Assembly (NCBI GenBank): GCA_009377605.1
Contig: WHTT01000003.1
Location: forward strand, 1-64,000
Direction of reading: 5' to 3'
Origin: Luteitalea sp.
Lineage (GTDB): Bacteria; Acidobacteriota; Vicinamibacteria; Vicinamibacterales; Vicinamibacteraceae
DNA length: 64,000 bases
The notes beneath the pieces were generated by a model, which saw only the letters and a list, made by a program, of their open reading frames with translations, made no database searches and was not told the origin of the DNA. The position numbers and the translations under genes were made by a program. Positions 31,895 through 41,068 of this stretch are shown here, piece after piece; position 1 is the first letter of the stretch, and each line of letters starts with the position of its first letter.

Positions 31895-32575
31895 ATGGCC
31901 AGCCGAACCCTCGACCTGGACGAAGCGCTCTACGCCTACTTGCAGCGTGTGTCGCTGCGTGAGCCGCCGCTTCTTCGGCGCCTTCGCGACGAGACGAACG
32001 TGCTGGCGCACGATCGAGCGCGGATGCAGGTCTCACCGGAGCAGGGCCAGCTCATGGCCCTGCTGGTCCGGCTAGTGGGCGCGAGCAGAACGCTGGAGAT
32101 CGGCGTCTTCACCGGCTACAGCACGTTGGCGGTCGGGCTCGCGCTCCCAGCCGACGGGTGCATTGTCGCGTGCGACATCAGTAAGGAGTGGACCGACGTC
32201 GCGCGCCGATACTGGGAAGAGGCAGGAGTGGCACGGAAGATCGAGCTGCGGTTGGGCCCAGCTCTGAGCACGCTAGACGACCTGCTGGCTGCGGGTGGGG
32301 CCGGTACTTTCGACTTCGCGTTCATCGATGCCGACAAGAAGAGCTACCAAACCTACTACGAGCGCGCCCTCGCGCTCATCAGGCCGGGCGGCCTCATCGC
32401 GATCGACAACGTGCTCTGGAGCGGCAAGGTAGCGGATCTCACCGTGCAGGACGAAGACACGCGAGCGCTCCGCGCGCTGAACGAGAAGCTCCACACCGAC
32501 GAGCGTGTTGACCTGAGCCTGATCCCGATCGGCGATGGGCTGACGCTGGCGCGCAAACGTCATCCTGTGGCGTAG
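31895..32575 (+). CDS. Class I SAM-dependent O-methyltransferase (CCoAOMT-like)
   Basis: 226 residues. Motifs of the O-methyltransferase 3 family are clear: [36 protein letters not shown] (SAM motif I region, about 50-85), [41 protein letters not shown] (metal-binding DADK, about 145-164), [17 protein letters not shown] and an acidic-to-basic C-terminus. Family members methylate catechol-like hydroxyl groups in a divalent-metal-dependent manner. It probably forms an operon with the peroxiredoxin. Its last 16 bases overlap the 3' end of the convergent lytic transglycosylase gene. Confidence 0.93.
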   Translation: MASRTLDLDEALYAYLQRVSLREPPLLRRLRDETNVLAHDRARMQVSPEQGQLMALLVRLVGASRTLEIGVFTGYSTLAVGLALPADGCIVACDISKEWTDVARRYWEEAGVARKIELRLGPALSTLDDLLAAGGAGTFDFAFIDADKKSYQTYYERALALIRPGGLIAIDNVLWSGKVADLTVQDEDTRALRALNEKLHTDERVDLSLIPIGDGLTLARKRHPVA

Positions 32576-33699
32576 TCAGCGAGCAAAGCGACGCTCAGCG
32601 CATAGCCGTGCGCGCAGTTGTATTGGAGCAGTGCCTCGTAGTTCGGATAGACGAGGTAAGCGGTCCTTGGGTTGGTGCGCACCAGCGACGCCGCGACGTC
32701 CACTTGGGGCAGTCGGGTGCCATTGGCGCGGCGAACGCCTAGCTCGTCCCACGCGCTGAGGGGCAACGGGCGTGACATTTCCTGCATCGCACGGCACCCT
32801 TCGTCGCGCGGTGGTGCGGCCTCGGCAATGGCAGCACGTCTGGCGTTGGGCACCCGCACAGGGCGTCCCCATGTGCGATCGGACGACCACTCGTGGCTCT
32901 TCAGGTAGTACGCAATCGACGCGAACACGTCAGCAGGCGTGGCCCAGATATCCGCCCGGCCGTCCCGGTCGAAATCCTGCGCGAACGTCAGGTAACTGCT
33001 CGGCATGAATTGGGGCTGCCCCATCGCACCCGCCCAAGATCCGCGCATCTCGGCAAGCTCGATGTCGCCGCGGTCGAGGATCTCGAGCGCGGCGAAGAGC
33101 TCCTGCCGGAAGAAGCCGGTGCGCCGAGGGTCGTAGGCGAGCGTGGCCAACGTGGGGATCATGGGCTGGCGCCCACCGAGCTGACCAAAGCTCGACTCGA
33201 GTCCCCAGATGGCCACGACGAAGCGGCGCTGGACCCCGTAGGTATCCTCGATTTGCTCGAGCACACTGCGGTGCGTCGCGAGCTGCCTACGCGCGGCGCG
33301 CACCATTGCAGGGGTCAGTCGGCGTTTGATGTACGCTTCTCTGTCACCGGTTCCTGTCGCTTGGGCACGGTCGCGCCGGAGGATCCGGGCGACCGGTTCT
33401 ATGCCTTCGAGCGCTTCCCGCACGGTTTCCGGTCGGATGCCGCGAACGAGGGCCTCCTCGCGAATGCCTTGCAGCCACATGGCAAACGGCGCCGCCCTGT
33501 CGGTGGTGCTCGTCAGCCCCTCTTCGGCGAGCGACGCGCGTGCCGCAACCGGTGCGCCGTTCACGGGTTGCTGCAGCGCCTGGCCGGAGCGCGTAGCTCC
33601 GACGAGCACGCCTGCGGCAAGGAGGAGCCCCATGCTTGATCGGAGCCCAACGGACGGAGGTGTCCCGCGCTTGGCACACCCCGTCCTCCTGTGATGCAT
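32560..33699 (-). CDS. Lytic murein transglycosylase (MltB-like, GH103)
   Basis: 379 residues from ATG 33699 (MHHRRTGC), giving an N-terminal basic and hydrophobic signal ([21 protein letters not shown]); the frame continues upstream without coding character. The catalytic domain has [14 protein letters not shown], the catalytic glutamate in [16 protein letters not shown] (about 156-171), [20 protein letters not shown] (about 211-230) and [25 protein letters not shown]. Family enzymes cleave the muramic acid-glucosamine bond of peptidoglycan, leaving 1,6-anhydromuramic ends. The C-terminal [23 protein letters not shown] also matches the family. Confidence 0.93.
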   Translation of the reverse strand: MHHRRTGCAKRGTPPSVGLRSSMGLLLAAGVLVGATRSGQALQQPVNGAPVAARASLAEEGLTSTTDRAAPFAMWLQGIREEALVRGIRPETVREALEGIEPVARILRRDRAQATGTGDREAYIKRRLTPAMVRAARRQLATHRSVLEQIEDTYGVQRRFVVAIWGLESSFGQLGGRQPMIPTLATLAYDPRRTGFFRQELFAALEILDRGDIELAEMRGSWAGAMGQPQFMPSSYLTFAQDFDRDGRADIWATPADVFASIAYYLKSHEWSSDRTWGRPVRVPNARRAAIAEAAPPRDEGCRAMQEMSRPLPLSAWDELGVRRANGTRLPQVDVAASLVRTNPRTAYLVYPNYEALLQYNCAHGYALSVALLADYATG

Positions 33700-33721
33700 A
33701 GCAGCAGTATACAGCGAACCT

Positions 33722-34591
33722 CTACGATTGCTCGAGTCGAGCGATGAGGCTCGATGTGTCCCAGCGGCTTCCGCCTCTCGCCTCGATCTCGGCATAGAAC
33801 TGATCCACGAGCGCCGCCACTGGAAGCCGGCTGCCGTTGTGGCGAGCCTCATCGAGACAGATACCCAGGTCCTTCCGCATCCACTGCACCGCAAACCCGA
33901 AATCAAAGCGTCCCTCGAGCATCGTCTTGGCCCGGTTGTCCATCTGCCAGGACTGTGCGGCGCCGCGTGACACAACGGACAAGACCTGCTCCGTGTCGAT
34001 GCCTGCCTGCTTGACGAAATGAAGCGCCTCCGCCAGTCCTTGGATGAGGCCGGCGAGACAGATCTGATTGACCATCTTGGTGAGCTGTCCAGATCCGGCC
34101 GGACCAACCAGCACCAGAGCCTTCGCGTACGCCTCGAGAGCCGGCTCCGCCTTACTGAACGTCTCCGGCTCGCCGCCGGTCATGACGCTCAACTGACCAC
34201 GCTCGGCACCAGCCTGGCCGCCCGAGACTGGCCCATCCAGGAACCCTAGACCGCGCCCGCGGGCCTCGGCGTCGAGCTCCCGCGCGAGGCGTGCGGACGC
34301 CGTGGTGTGATCGATGAAGATGGCGCCCGACTTCATACCGGCAAACGCCCCCGTCTCTCCCAGCGTCACCGCGCGCACGTCCGCGTCGTTGCCGACGCAG
34401 GCCATGACGAAGTCCGCGTCGCGCGCGGCTTCGCGTGGCGTGGGTGCGCTGCGACCGCGGTGCTGTTTCACCCACGCATCCGCCTTTGCGGCCGTGCGGT
34501 TGTACACAACGACGTCATGACCAGCGGCCGCCAAGTGACCAGCCATCGGGTACCCCATGACGCCCAGACCGATGAATGTAATGTTCGACAT
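33722..34591 (-). CDS. NAD(P)-dependent beta-hydroxyacid dehydrogenase (HIBADH family)
   Basis: 289 residues from ATG 34591, which gives the Rossmann start MSNITFIGLGVMGYPMAGHL; further upstream the frame enters a 7-bp repeat array. Other signatures: VVVYNRTAAKADAW, DHTTASARLARELDAEARG, FLDGPVSGGQAGAERGQLSVMTGG (about 117-140), and the catalytic lysine in GSGQLTKMVNQI (about 166-177). It oxidises or reduces a short beta-hydroxyacid such as 3-hydroxyisobutyrate, tartronate semialdehyde or succinic semialdehyde; the substrate cannot be chosen by sequence. The ribosome-binding site is weak. Confidence 0.92.
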   Translation of the reverse strand: MSNITFIGLGVMGYPMAGHLAAAGHDVVVYNRTAAKADAWVKQHRGRSAPTPREAARDADFVMACVGNDADVRAVTLGETGAFAGMKSGAIFIDHTTASARLARELDAEARGRGLGFLDGPVSGGQAGAERGQLSVMTGGEPETFSKAEPALEAYAKALVLVGPAGSGQLTKMVNQICLAGLIQGLAEALHFVKQAGIDTEQVLSVVSRGAAQSWQMDNRAKTMLEGRFDFGFAVQWMRKDLGICLDEARHNGSRLPVAALVDQFYAEIEARGGSRWDTSSLIARLEQS

Positions 34592-34625
34592 GGAGAAATT
34601 CTTGGGGACGTCGAGCGGAAATGCA

Positions 34626-34833
34626 AGGTTCGAGGTTCGAGGTTCGAGGTTCAAGGTTCGAGGTGGGGGTGTTTGGACGTCTCGGGGTCGAGGTCAAACG
34701 TAGGAGGTTGGAGGGTTCGCGGTTCAGGTTGGAGGTTCGGGATTGGAGTCGCACCTTGAGGGCCGGCGTCAGCCGCCCGAGAGGGCGGAGCCTGCACGTT
34801 GAACCTTGAACCTCGCACCTCGCACCTCGAACC
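34626..34833. repeat. Facing arrays of 7-bp AGGTTCG-type units
   Basis: Left: AGGTTCG three times, AGGTTCA, AGGTTCG and a partial unit (34626-34664), followed by degenerate GGAGGTTGG-type units. Right: TTGAACC twice, TCGCACC twice, TCGAACC (34799-34833), complementary to the left array. The left part lies upstream of the hydroxyacid dehydrogenase start; the right part is translated as the C-terminus of the NAD-glutamate dehydrogenase. Confidence 0.85.
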
Positions 34834-37800
34834 TCTCAAGAACGCCGGCCTCGATCCGTTCCTCGATCTCGAGCAGCTTCGCGAGCTCGTCGTCGAGCGA
34901 AAGACCAGACTCGAGCAGTTGTTGGCGTGCTGTGTCGGCATCCAGCTCGCGATCCACTTCGAGGTACGCGGCGACGATCTGCCCCATATCGGCGCCGGTT
35001 GTTCTCGCGATCCGTGGTAGGAACGAGACGCCTGCGTGGTTGACGAGGTGGTTGGCTGCCATCGTTGCAACGATCTCGCGTCTGAGCGGGTGCGTCGGGA
35101 AGTGCTCGCGGAAGCTTTCGCGAAGACGTCGAGGAAAGTAGCGCTCGAGAAGCGGGAGGGCGACGTCCGTGTCCACCCATTCGGCCTCCAGAACCTCGGT
35201 AAACGCCCAGATCTTCGTGTAGCCCAGGAGAACTGCGCGAATCGGTCGAGGGATACCCCGGTCACGTGTCGGGCTGGCCAGGAGCTCGTCGCGGCTGGGC
35301 AGGTCCTCGTTCTCACGGCTCAGCACCTGCAGGCTGACGAGGTGATCGATGGCATCGAGGAACTCTTCGTAGTGTTGCGCGCTCCGCAGCCCGTCGAGCG
35401 TGATGGCCACCGCCTGATGCCGATTGTCGGCCAGCACGAGCTCCGAGACCTCGTCGGTCATCTCCTCGAGCGTGCGATTGCGCTCCTTGCGACTGCCGAT
35501 GACGCCACGCCGGGTGAGCAGGTTGAGGAGAATCTTGATGTTGACCTCGTGATCCGACATGTCGACGCCGCCGGAGTTGTCGATCGCATCCGTGTTACAC
35601 AGCCCTTCGCCCATCCAGTACTCGATCCGTCCCTTCTGCGTGACACCGACGTTGCCCCCTTCGCCGAGGACACGCGCCTGGACCTCCCCGCCGTCCACGC
35701 GCACCGGGTCGTTGGCGCGATCTCCTACCTCCACGTCGTCTTCCGCCGAGGCCTTGATGTAGGTGCCGATGCCGCCGTTGTAGAGCAAATCGACCTTCGC
35801 CTTGAGAATGTGGCGAATGACCTCCTCGCCGCTGGCCTCGCTGGCCGTGATCCCGAGCAACGCCTGCATCTGCGGGCTGATGGGAATGGACTTCGCCGAA
35901 CGGTCGAAGATGCCGCCGCCCTCGCTGATGAGGCTGGCGTCATAGTCGGTCCACGTCGAGCGCGGCAGCCCGAACAATCGGTCACGCTCCGCAAAGCTCT
36001 TCTCGGGATCCGGGTCGGGATCGATGAAGACGTGCCGGTGGTTGAACGCCGCGACGAGCTTCATCGCGCGGCTCAAGCGCATCGCGTTGCCAAACACGTC
36101 CCCCGACATGTCACCGATGCCGGCGCAGGTGAACGGCTGCTCCTGGATGTCGTGCCCCAGATTGCGGAAATGATGCCGGATGCACTCCCACGCGCCGCGT
36201 GCGGTGATCCCTTCCTTCTTGTGGTCGTAGCCGTGGCTACCGCCAGACGCGAACGCGTCACCGAGCCAGAAGCCGTACTGCGCTGAGACCTCGTTGGCCG
36301 TGTCCGAGAGATGGGCCGTGCCCTTGTCGGCGGCCACGACCAGGTACGGATCATCGTCATCGTGCCGCACGACGTCGGGTGGATGCATCACGTCGCCATC
36401 GACGATGTTGTCGGTGACATCGAGGAGGCCGGAGATGAACTGGCGATAGCGGTTGGTGAGATAAGCGTCGAGGGCCGGGCGCTGCGGCACGCTGCCCTTG
36501 AGGACGAAGCCGCCCTTGGACCCCACCGGCACGATGATCGAGTTCTTGAGCATCTGCGTCTTCATCAAACCGAGGATCTCGGTCCTGAAGTCGTCATGCC
36601 GGTCGCTCCAGCGGATGCCTCCGCGCGCCACTTTTCCACCGCGCAGGTGGATGCCTTCCAGCAAGGGCGAGTGCACGTAGATTTCATACACTGGCCGCGG
36701 CGAGGGCATCCCCTCGACCCTCGCACTTTCCATCTTGATCGAGATAACGGGCCGCTCCGGTGTTTGGTAGAAGTTCGTGCGGACCGCCGCGCGGATCAGA
36801 TTGTCGAACGCCCGCAGAATCTCGTCCTCGCGCAGGCTGGCGACCTTGCCCAAAACATGAGCGACATCCGCCTGACGCTGTTCCATCGCCTCTTCACGCT
36901 GCAGCCGCAGCGCCGGGTCGAAGCGCGCCGCGAACTCACGGAAGAGTGCTGCGGCCACCCTACTGTTCCGTAGGAGCACACTGTTGATCGTGTCGGCGTT
37001 GTAGTGCGGGCGGATCTGGAGCAGGTGATTCCGGAGCGTGCGCAAGAGGTCCACCTGCCGCCACCTGAGCCCTTCGAGCAGGATGAGGCCGTTGAGCGGG
37101 CAGTCAGTGGCGCGCCCCTCGTGGAGTGCACGAAGCGCGTCCAGCAGTCCCTCTTCGTTCTCCAGGACTGCCGTGGCGATCTTCGGCGGCACCTCGATCT
37201 TGAACCGCTCCATGAAGCCCTTGCGGCCCTCGGGCAAGACGAGTGGCATGCCGAGCTCGTCGACGACTTTGAGACCGAGGTGCTGGAGCGTGCGCAGCGT
37301 TTCCGTGAGGCCGAGCGGCGTCGGCGAGAAGAGCTTGAGGCACACGCGCTCCGGCGACTCCCGGAGCACGTTCATCTCGAGCCGTGCTTCGAGCGACTCG
37401 AGCCGCCGGACGTCTTCAGGCACCTCCCACGGCTGCGCCGTCTCGCGGTAGAGGCCGCTCCGGCTCTCCGTGCGCAGATACTTTCGCAGCAACTGGCGCC
37501 CCTCGAGCGGGCCGAACGCGACGTCCATCTCATGGGCGACGAGGTCCTCCCAGCTCGTGATGGTGCGCGCCGCGATCTCCCTTGCCTTTTCGGCGTCGAG
37601 CGGGTGCTCGAGTGTGGCCGCGTCGAAGTAGAACGCCAGCACCACGTTGTTGCCGCAGTCGGCCCACGTGTTGAACGAAATGGGCCCGAACCGATCGGCG
37701 AGCGCGAGCTTCAGGTCTTCCTCGGTCTTGTGCGAGTAACGGAGATCGGAAAAGGCAACCAGCGCCGCGGCGTAGCCAGCGCCTTGCCGCGTCGTCACGA

Positions 37801-39055
37801 TGATCTCGTCGTCGCTGGCCATGTGCACCATCTGGTCGATGACCCGCTTGATGTCTGCCGTGCTCGCGTAGAAGAGCTCGCGCTTCGGGAAATGGTTGAA
37901 GATCGCGCGCGTCTCGCGAAACGCGTGGGAGTTGGGGCGTGCTCCCAAGAGAGCCAGCAATGTTGCCAGCTTCTCCTTCAACATCGGGATGTCTTGCGCG
38001 CGCTCGGCCAGCGCTCCCTTGGCGAGGCGGCCGAATAGCACGGTTGCTCCGACGAGGTCGCCGTTGGGCCCCCATTCGCGGACCACGACGTCATCGATCG
38101 GTTCCAGGTGGTGAATGGCATACGCCCGCACCGAGTAGTCGATGTCTACGACCCGGTCGTCACCATTCTGCGGAAGCAGGGTGGCCTGCGCCTGCTCGAC
38201 CAGACCTGGGAAGACCACGGGTAGCAGCGCCGGGTCCTTGAACGCGCCGAGCGCGGTTTCCTGGTCCGCATGCGGCCGTCCGTCTTCACCGACGCGGTAC
38301 CGAAGCATGCCGAACAGCACGTAGTTCTCGTCGAGAAGCCACTCGATGAAGGCGCGCGCTCCCTCGAGCTCTTGCGTGTCGCCGCGCCGCGCCGCCAGCC
38401 GCGGCGTGAGCTCGCGAAGCGTGCCCTTCATATCGGGAAAATCCTCGACGGCGAGGAACACGCTCTTGAGCAGCGAAAACACCTGGTGCTCGATGTGGTG
38501 CAGCTTCTCCTTCTTCTCGACCCGCTCGATGCGGAACTCGCAGAGCAGCTCCCGTGCGCCGTCGTCGTTGGCGCTGCCAATCCGCACAATGCGCTCCCAT
38601 TGGCGGTGCACCGTGAAAATCGGATGGATCGCCGAGAAGACACGCACGCCCTTGCGCTGGAAGTAGTTCTTGAGGCTTTCGAACAGGAACGGGGCATCCG
38701 GCGTGTGAATGTCGACAATCGTGACGTCGTGGCGGCCGCCGTCCACATCAGTCATGCCGATGCCCGTGGCATCCGCCTCGCCTGGGTTGCGCACCATGAC
38801 GTGAATGCCGGGCAGGCCACGATAGAGCTGCGTTTCTGGCGGGATCGTCCGGGCGACGAAGGCGAAGTAATGCTGCAGCCGGGCGGCTAGAGCCGCCGCT
38901 GGCAAGCGAAGCGCCAAGAGGTCTGGCATCTCCGCGAAAATGATGGGGGCAAAGCTGCACAGCAGCTCACGATCGTCCGCGGCCGCCTCCCGGCCGAGGA
39001 TGTCGAGCACCTCGTTCAGCACCGCGGCGCGTCGCTGCGGGTCGGCTGTTATCAT
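34769..39055 (-). CDS. gdhB: NAD-specific glutamate dehydrogenase, large (180-kDa type)
   Basis: 1428 residues, somewhat shorter than the usual 1600 or so of this class. The long N-terminal regulatory half includes ACT-like parts (FESLKNYFQRKGVRVFSAIH; LKLFSPTPLGLTETLRTLQ). The catalytic part lies at about 690-1180 with YEIYVHSPLLEGIHLRGGKVARGGIRWSDR, VGSKGGFVLKG (substrate lysine region), PYLVVAADKGTAHLSD, TCAGIGDMSGDVFGNAM and FIDPDPDP. It oxidises glutamate to 2-oxoglutarate and ammonia with NAD, a catabolic role. The last 20 or so residues (FEVRGARFKVQRAGSALSGG) are encoded by a 7-bp repeat array, so the native C-terminus has been replaced or extended. Confidence 0.95.
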   Translation of the reverse strand: MITADPQRRAAVLNEVLDILGREAAADDRELLCSFAPIIFAEMPDLLALRLPAAALAARLQHYFAFVARTIPPETQLYRGLPGIHVMVRNPGEADATGIGMTDVDGGRHDVTIVDIHTPDAPFLFESLKNYFQRKGVRVFSAIHPIFTVHRQWERIVRIGSANDDGARELLCEFRIERVEKKEKLHHIEHQVFSLLKSVFLAVEDFPDMKGTLRELTPRLAARRGDTQELEGARAFIEWLLDENYVLFGMLRYRVGEDGRPHADQETALGAFKDPALLPVVFPGLVEQAQATLLPQNGDDRVVDIDYSVRAYAIHHLEPIDDVVVREWGPNGDLVGATVLFGRLAKGALAERAQDIPMLKEKLATLLALLGARPNSHAFRETRAIFNHFPKRELFYASTADIKRVIDQMVHMASDDEIIVTTRQGAGYAAALVAFSDLRYSHKTEEDLKLALADRFGPISFNTWADCGNNVVLAFYFDAATLEHPLDAEKAREIAARTITSWEDLVAHEMDVAFGPLEGRQLLRKYLRTESRSGLYRETAQPWEVPEDVRRLESLEARLEMNVLRESPERVCLKLFSPTPLGLTETLRTLQHLGLKVVDELGMPLVLPEGRKGFMERFKIEVPPKIATAVLENEEGLLDALRALHEGRATDCPLNGLILLEGLRWRQVDLLRTLRNHLLQIRPHYNADTINSVLLRNSRVAAALFREFAARFDPALRLQREEAMEQRQADVAHVLGKVASLREDEILRAFDNLIRAAVRTNFYQTPERPVISIKMESARVEGMPSPRPVYEIYVHSPLLEGIHLRGGKVARGGIRWSDRHDDFRTEILGLMKTQMLKNSIIVPVGSKGGFVLKGSVPQRPALDAYLTNRYRQFISGLLDVTDNIVDGDVMHPPDVVRHDDDDPYLVVAADKGTAHLSDTANEVSAQYGFWLGDAFASGGSHGYDHKKEGITARGAWECIRHHFRNLGHDIQEQPFTCAGIGDMSGDVFGNAMRLSRAMKLVAAFNHRHVFIDPDPDPEKSFAERDRLFGLPRSTWTDYDASLISEGGGIFDRSAKSIPISPQMQALLGITASEASGEEVIRHILKAKVDLLYNGGIGTYIKASAEDDVEVGDRANDPVRVDGGEVQARVLGEGGNVGVTQKGRIEYWMGEGLCNTDAIDNSGGVDMSDHEVNIKILLNLLTRRGVIGSRKERNRTLEEMTDEVSELVLADNRHQAVAITLDGLRSAQHYEEFLDAIDHLVSLQVLSRENEDLPSRDELLASPTRDRGIPRPIRAVLLGYTKIWAFTEVLEAEWVDTDVALPLLERYFPRRLRESFREHFPTHPLRREIVATMAANHLVNHAGVSFLPRIARTTGADMGQIVAAYLEVDRELDADTARQQLLESGLSLDDELAKLLEIEERIEAGVLERFEVRGARFKVQRAGSALSGG

Positions 39056-39136
39056 GAGTACACCTTATCATCTTTATAAGTAAACGAGATGATACCGCAG
39101 GCCGAACGGGTAGGCGAAGATGCCACACGACAGGGC

Positions 39137-39235
39137 CTCCGAAAGAATTCTTTCGGAGCGCAGGCCTTTAGGCCTGCCAACGTTCGGCCGAACAAAGGGC
39201 GCCGCTTTGTGGGCAGGCCAGGCCTGCCCTACGGA
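39137..39235. repeat. Cluster of palindromes after pntB, including GCAGGCCT family hairpin
   Basis: A perfect 22-base palindrome (39137-39158, centre GAAAGAATTCTTTC) is followed by GCAGGCCT-TT-AGGCCTGC (within 39159-39180), the inner motif of the hairpin at 8991-9066. A partly complementary arm containing GGCAGGCC-AGGCCTGCCC ends near 39231. The cluster begins 80 bases from the glutamate dehydrogenase start and ends about 10 bases from the pntB stop, so it could act as a transcript 3' end. Confidence 0.75.
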
Positions 39236-39245
39236 TATGCGGTGT

Positions 39246-40652
39246 TCACGCTGCTGCTTCCTTGACCGCAGCTACCAATTCTGTCAGCGCCTTTTTGGCG
39301 TCGTCAAACAGCATCAGCGTGTTGTCGGCGGCGAAGAGGGGGTTGGGGATCCCGGCGAAGCCAGGGCTGAGGCTGCGCTTGACGACCACGACCGTGCGCG
39401 CCTTGTCCACATCCAGAATGGGCATGCCGGCGATGGGGCTCTTCGGGTCCGTGCGGGCGAGCGGATTGACGACATCGTTCGCGCCGACCACGACGACGAC
39501 GTCGGTCTGCTCGAAGCTGGGATTGATCTCGTCCATCTCTCTCAGCTTGTCGTACGAGATGTCGGCTTCGGCGAGCAGCACGTTCATGTGCCCTGGCATA
39601 CGGCCGGCGACGGGGTGGATGGCAAACTCCACTTCGATGCCGCGGGCTTCGAGCAGCGCCGCCAGGTCGCGCACGGCGTGTTGAGCCTGTGACACGGCGA
39701 GACCGTAGCCCGGCACGAAGACGACGCGGCGCGCCGTGTCGAAGAGCATCGCCACCTCTTCCGCTGACGTCGATTTCACGCGGCCGCCGTACACATCATC
39801 GGCGCTGGCCGCGGTGCCGGCAGCGATCGCGCCGGTCAACACATTGGCAAGCGAGCGGTTCATCGCACGACACATGATCTGCGTGAGGATGAAGCCGGAG
39901 GCGCCGACCAGCGTGCCCGCGATGATGAGGACGTTATTGTTCAGCACGAACCCGGTCGCTGCGCCCGCGAGGCCGGAGTAAGAGTTGAGCAGGGCGATGG
40001 CAACCGGCATGTCCGCGCCGCCGATGGGAAGAGTCACCGTCACGCCCAGCACGGAGGCCACGACCACGAGCGCGACGTAGGCCCACGTCGCCTGGGGATC
40101 CTGCACGAGGAGGCCGCCGAGCGCCAAGGCCACGACCAGCAGTACCGCGCTCGTGATCTGCCTGCCTGGAACCTGGACTGGCCGGCCCGGCAGGAGCCAT
40201 TCCTGCAGCTTGTCGAACGCGACGAGGCTGCCCCAGAAGGTCACGGCGCCGATGATGCCCGAGGCGGCCGTGGCAGATGCGACTTGCACGGTGACCAACG
40301 CCGGGTCCGTGTCGAGGAATGCGGCGCCCGCCACGAGCACCGAGGCGCCGCCGCCGAAGCCGTTCAGCAACGCCACCATCTGCGGCATGGCCGTCATCTG
40401 CACCCTGAGCGCCAAGGTCGCGCCGATCGCCGCGCCGACGCTGAGACCGACGGCGAGCATCATCCAGCTCTGCGGCTCTGCCGTGAGGATCTCGCGATCG
40501 AACAGGGTCACGATGATCGCGATGAGCATGCCGAGGGCGCCGAGCCGATTGCCCCGAACGGCAGTCCGCGGGTGCGTGAGTCCTTTGATGCCGAGGATGA
40601 AGAGCGCCGAGGCGACGAGGTAGCCGAGGTTGATGAGCGCGCGGTCGGGCAC
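39246..40652 (-). CDS. pntB: NAD(P) transhydrogenase subunit beta
   Basis: 468 residues from GTG 40652 (VPDRALINLGYLVASALFILGI), which starts 4 bases after the pntAb stop; the longer frame upstream overlaps pntAb and is rejected. About eight membrane segments cover residues 1-260 (for example LMLAVGLSVGAAIGATLAL; IGAVTFWGSLVAFDKL). The soluble NADP-binding domain III begins near residue 290, with VVFVPGYGLAVSQAQHAVRDLA, HPVAGRMPGHMNVLLAEA, VVVVGANDVVNPLARTDP and PILDVDKARTVVVVKRSL. It couples proton entry to hydride transfer from NADH to NADP. The NAD-binding PntAa is not next to it. Confidence 0.95.
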   Translation of the reverse strand: MPDRALINLGYLVASALFILGIKGLTHPRTAVRGNRLGALGMLIAIIVTLFDREILTAEPQSWMMLAVGLSVGAAIGATLALRVQMTAMPQMVALLNGFGGGASVLVAGAAFLDTDPALVTVQVASATAASGIIGAVTFWGSLVAFDKLQEWLLPGRPVQVPGRQITSAVLLVVALALGGLLVQDPQATWAYVALVVVASVLGVTVTLPIGGADMPVAIALLNSYSGLAGAATGFVLNNNVLIIAGTLVGASGFILTQIMCRAMNRSLANVLTGAIAAGTAASADDVYGGRVKSTSAEEVAMLFDTARRVVFVPGYGLAVSQAQHAVRDLAALLEARGIEVEFAIHPVAGRMPGHMNVLLAEADISYDKLREMDEINPSFEQTDVVVVVGANDVVNPLARTDPKSPIAGMPILDVDKARTVVVVKRSLSPGFAGIPNPLFAADNTLMLFDDAKKALTELVAAVKEAAA

Positions 40653-40656
40653 GGCG

Positions 40657-40935
40657 TCAATCCTTCTTCTTGAACATGCTGAGCATGCGGTTGGTGACGA
40701 GGAAGCCGCCCACAACGTTCGTCGTTGCGAACACCAGTGCCACCAGGCCGAGGATCGTCGTGACCGGATTGGGCGTGGCCACCGAGATGAGCGCCCCGAC
40801 GATGGTGATGCCAGAGATGGCATTGGCCCCAGACATCAACGGCGTGTGGAGCAGCGGTGGCACCTTCGAGATCAGCTCGAAGCCCAGGAACGCGGCGAGG
40901 ACGAAGATCGTGAGAATCGGGAGAAACGAATCCAT
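40657..40935 (-). CDS. pntAb: NAD(P) transhydrogenase alpha subunit, membrane part
   Basis: 92 residues from ATG 40935 (MDSFLPILTIFVLAAFLGFEL); a TTG three codons earlier is possible. It has three membrane segments (about 3-22, 31-53, 58-78) and the conserved ISKVPPLLHTPLMSGANAISGI turn, matching the separate PntA-2 subunit found where alpha is split. It is immediately followed by pntB. A hairpin repeat (40951-40982) sits directly upstream, between this gene and the divergent PQQ dehydrogenase gene. The soluble NAD-binding subunit normally upstream is absent here. Confidence 0.93.
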   Translation of the reverse strand: MDSFLPILTIFVLAAFLGFELISKVPPLLHTPLMSGANAISGITIVGALISVATPNPVTTILGLVALVFATTNVVGGFLVTNRMLSMFKKKD

Positions 40936-40950
40936 GGGGTTCAATTCTAA

Positions 40951-40982
40951 GCGGGAAACGGGGACAGCCCCCGTTTTCCCGC
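40951..40982. repeat. Hairpin repeat (GGGGACAG type) in divergent promoter region
   Basis: GCGGGAAACGGGG (40951-40963) pairs with CCCCCGTTTTCCCGC (40968-40982) with one bulge. The sequence type (GGGGACAG...) recalls the hairpin at 55859-55921. Its position between two divergent starts means it is not a simple terminator. A TATACT (40986-40991) just beyond it could serve the PQQ gene. Confidence 0.7.
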
Positions 40983-41068
40983 GTATATACTGTGCCCGTG
41001 GACATCCGATGGTTCAGGTTCTTGCCGCCGGCGCCGGGTGTCGGAACCGCCCAGCGTGCTGAAGAAGG

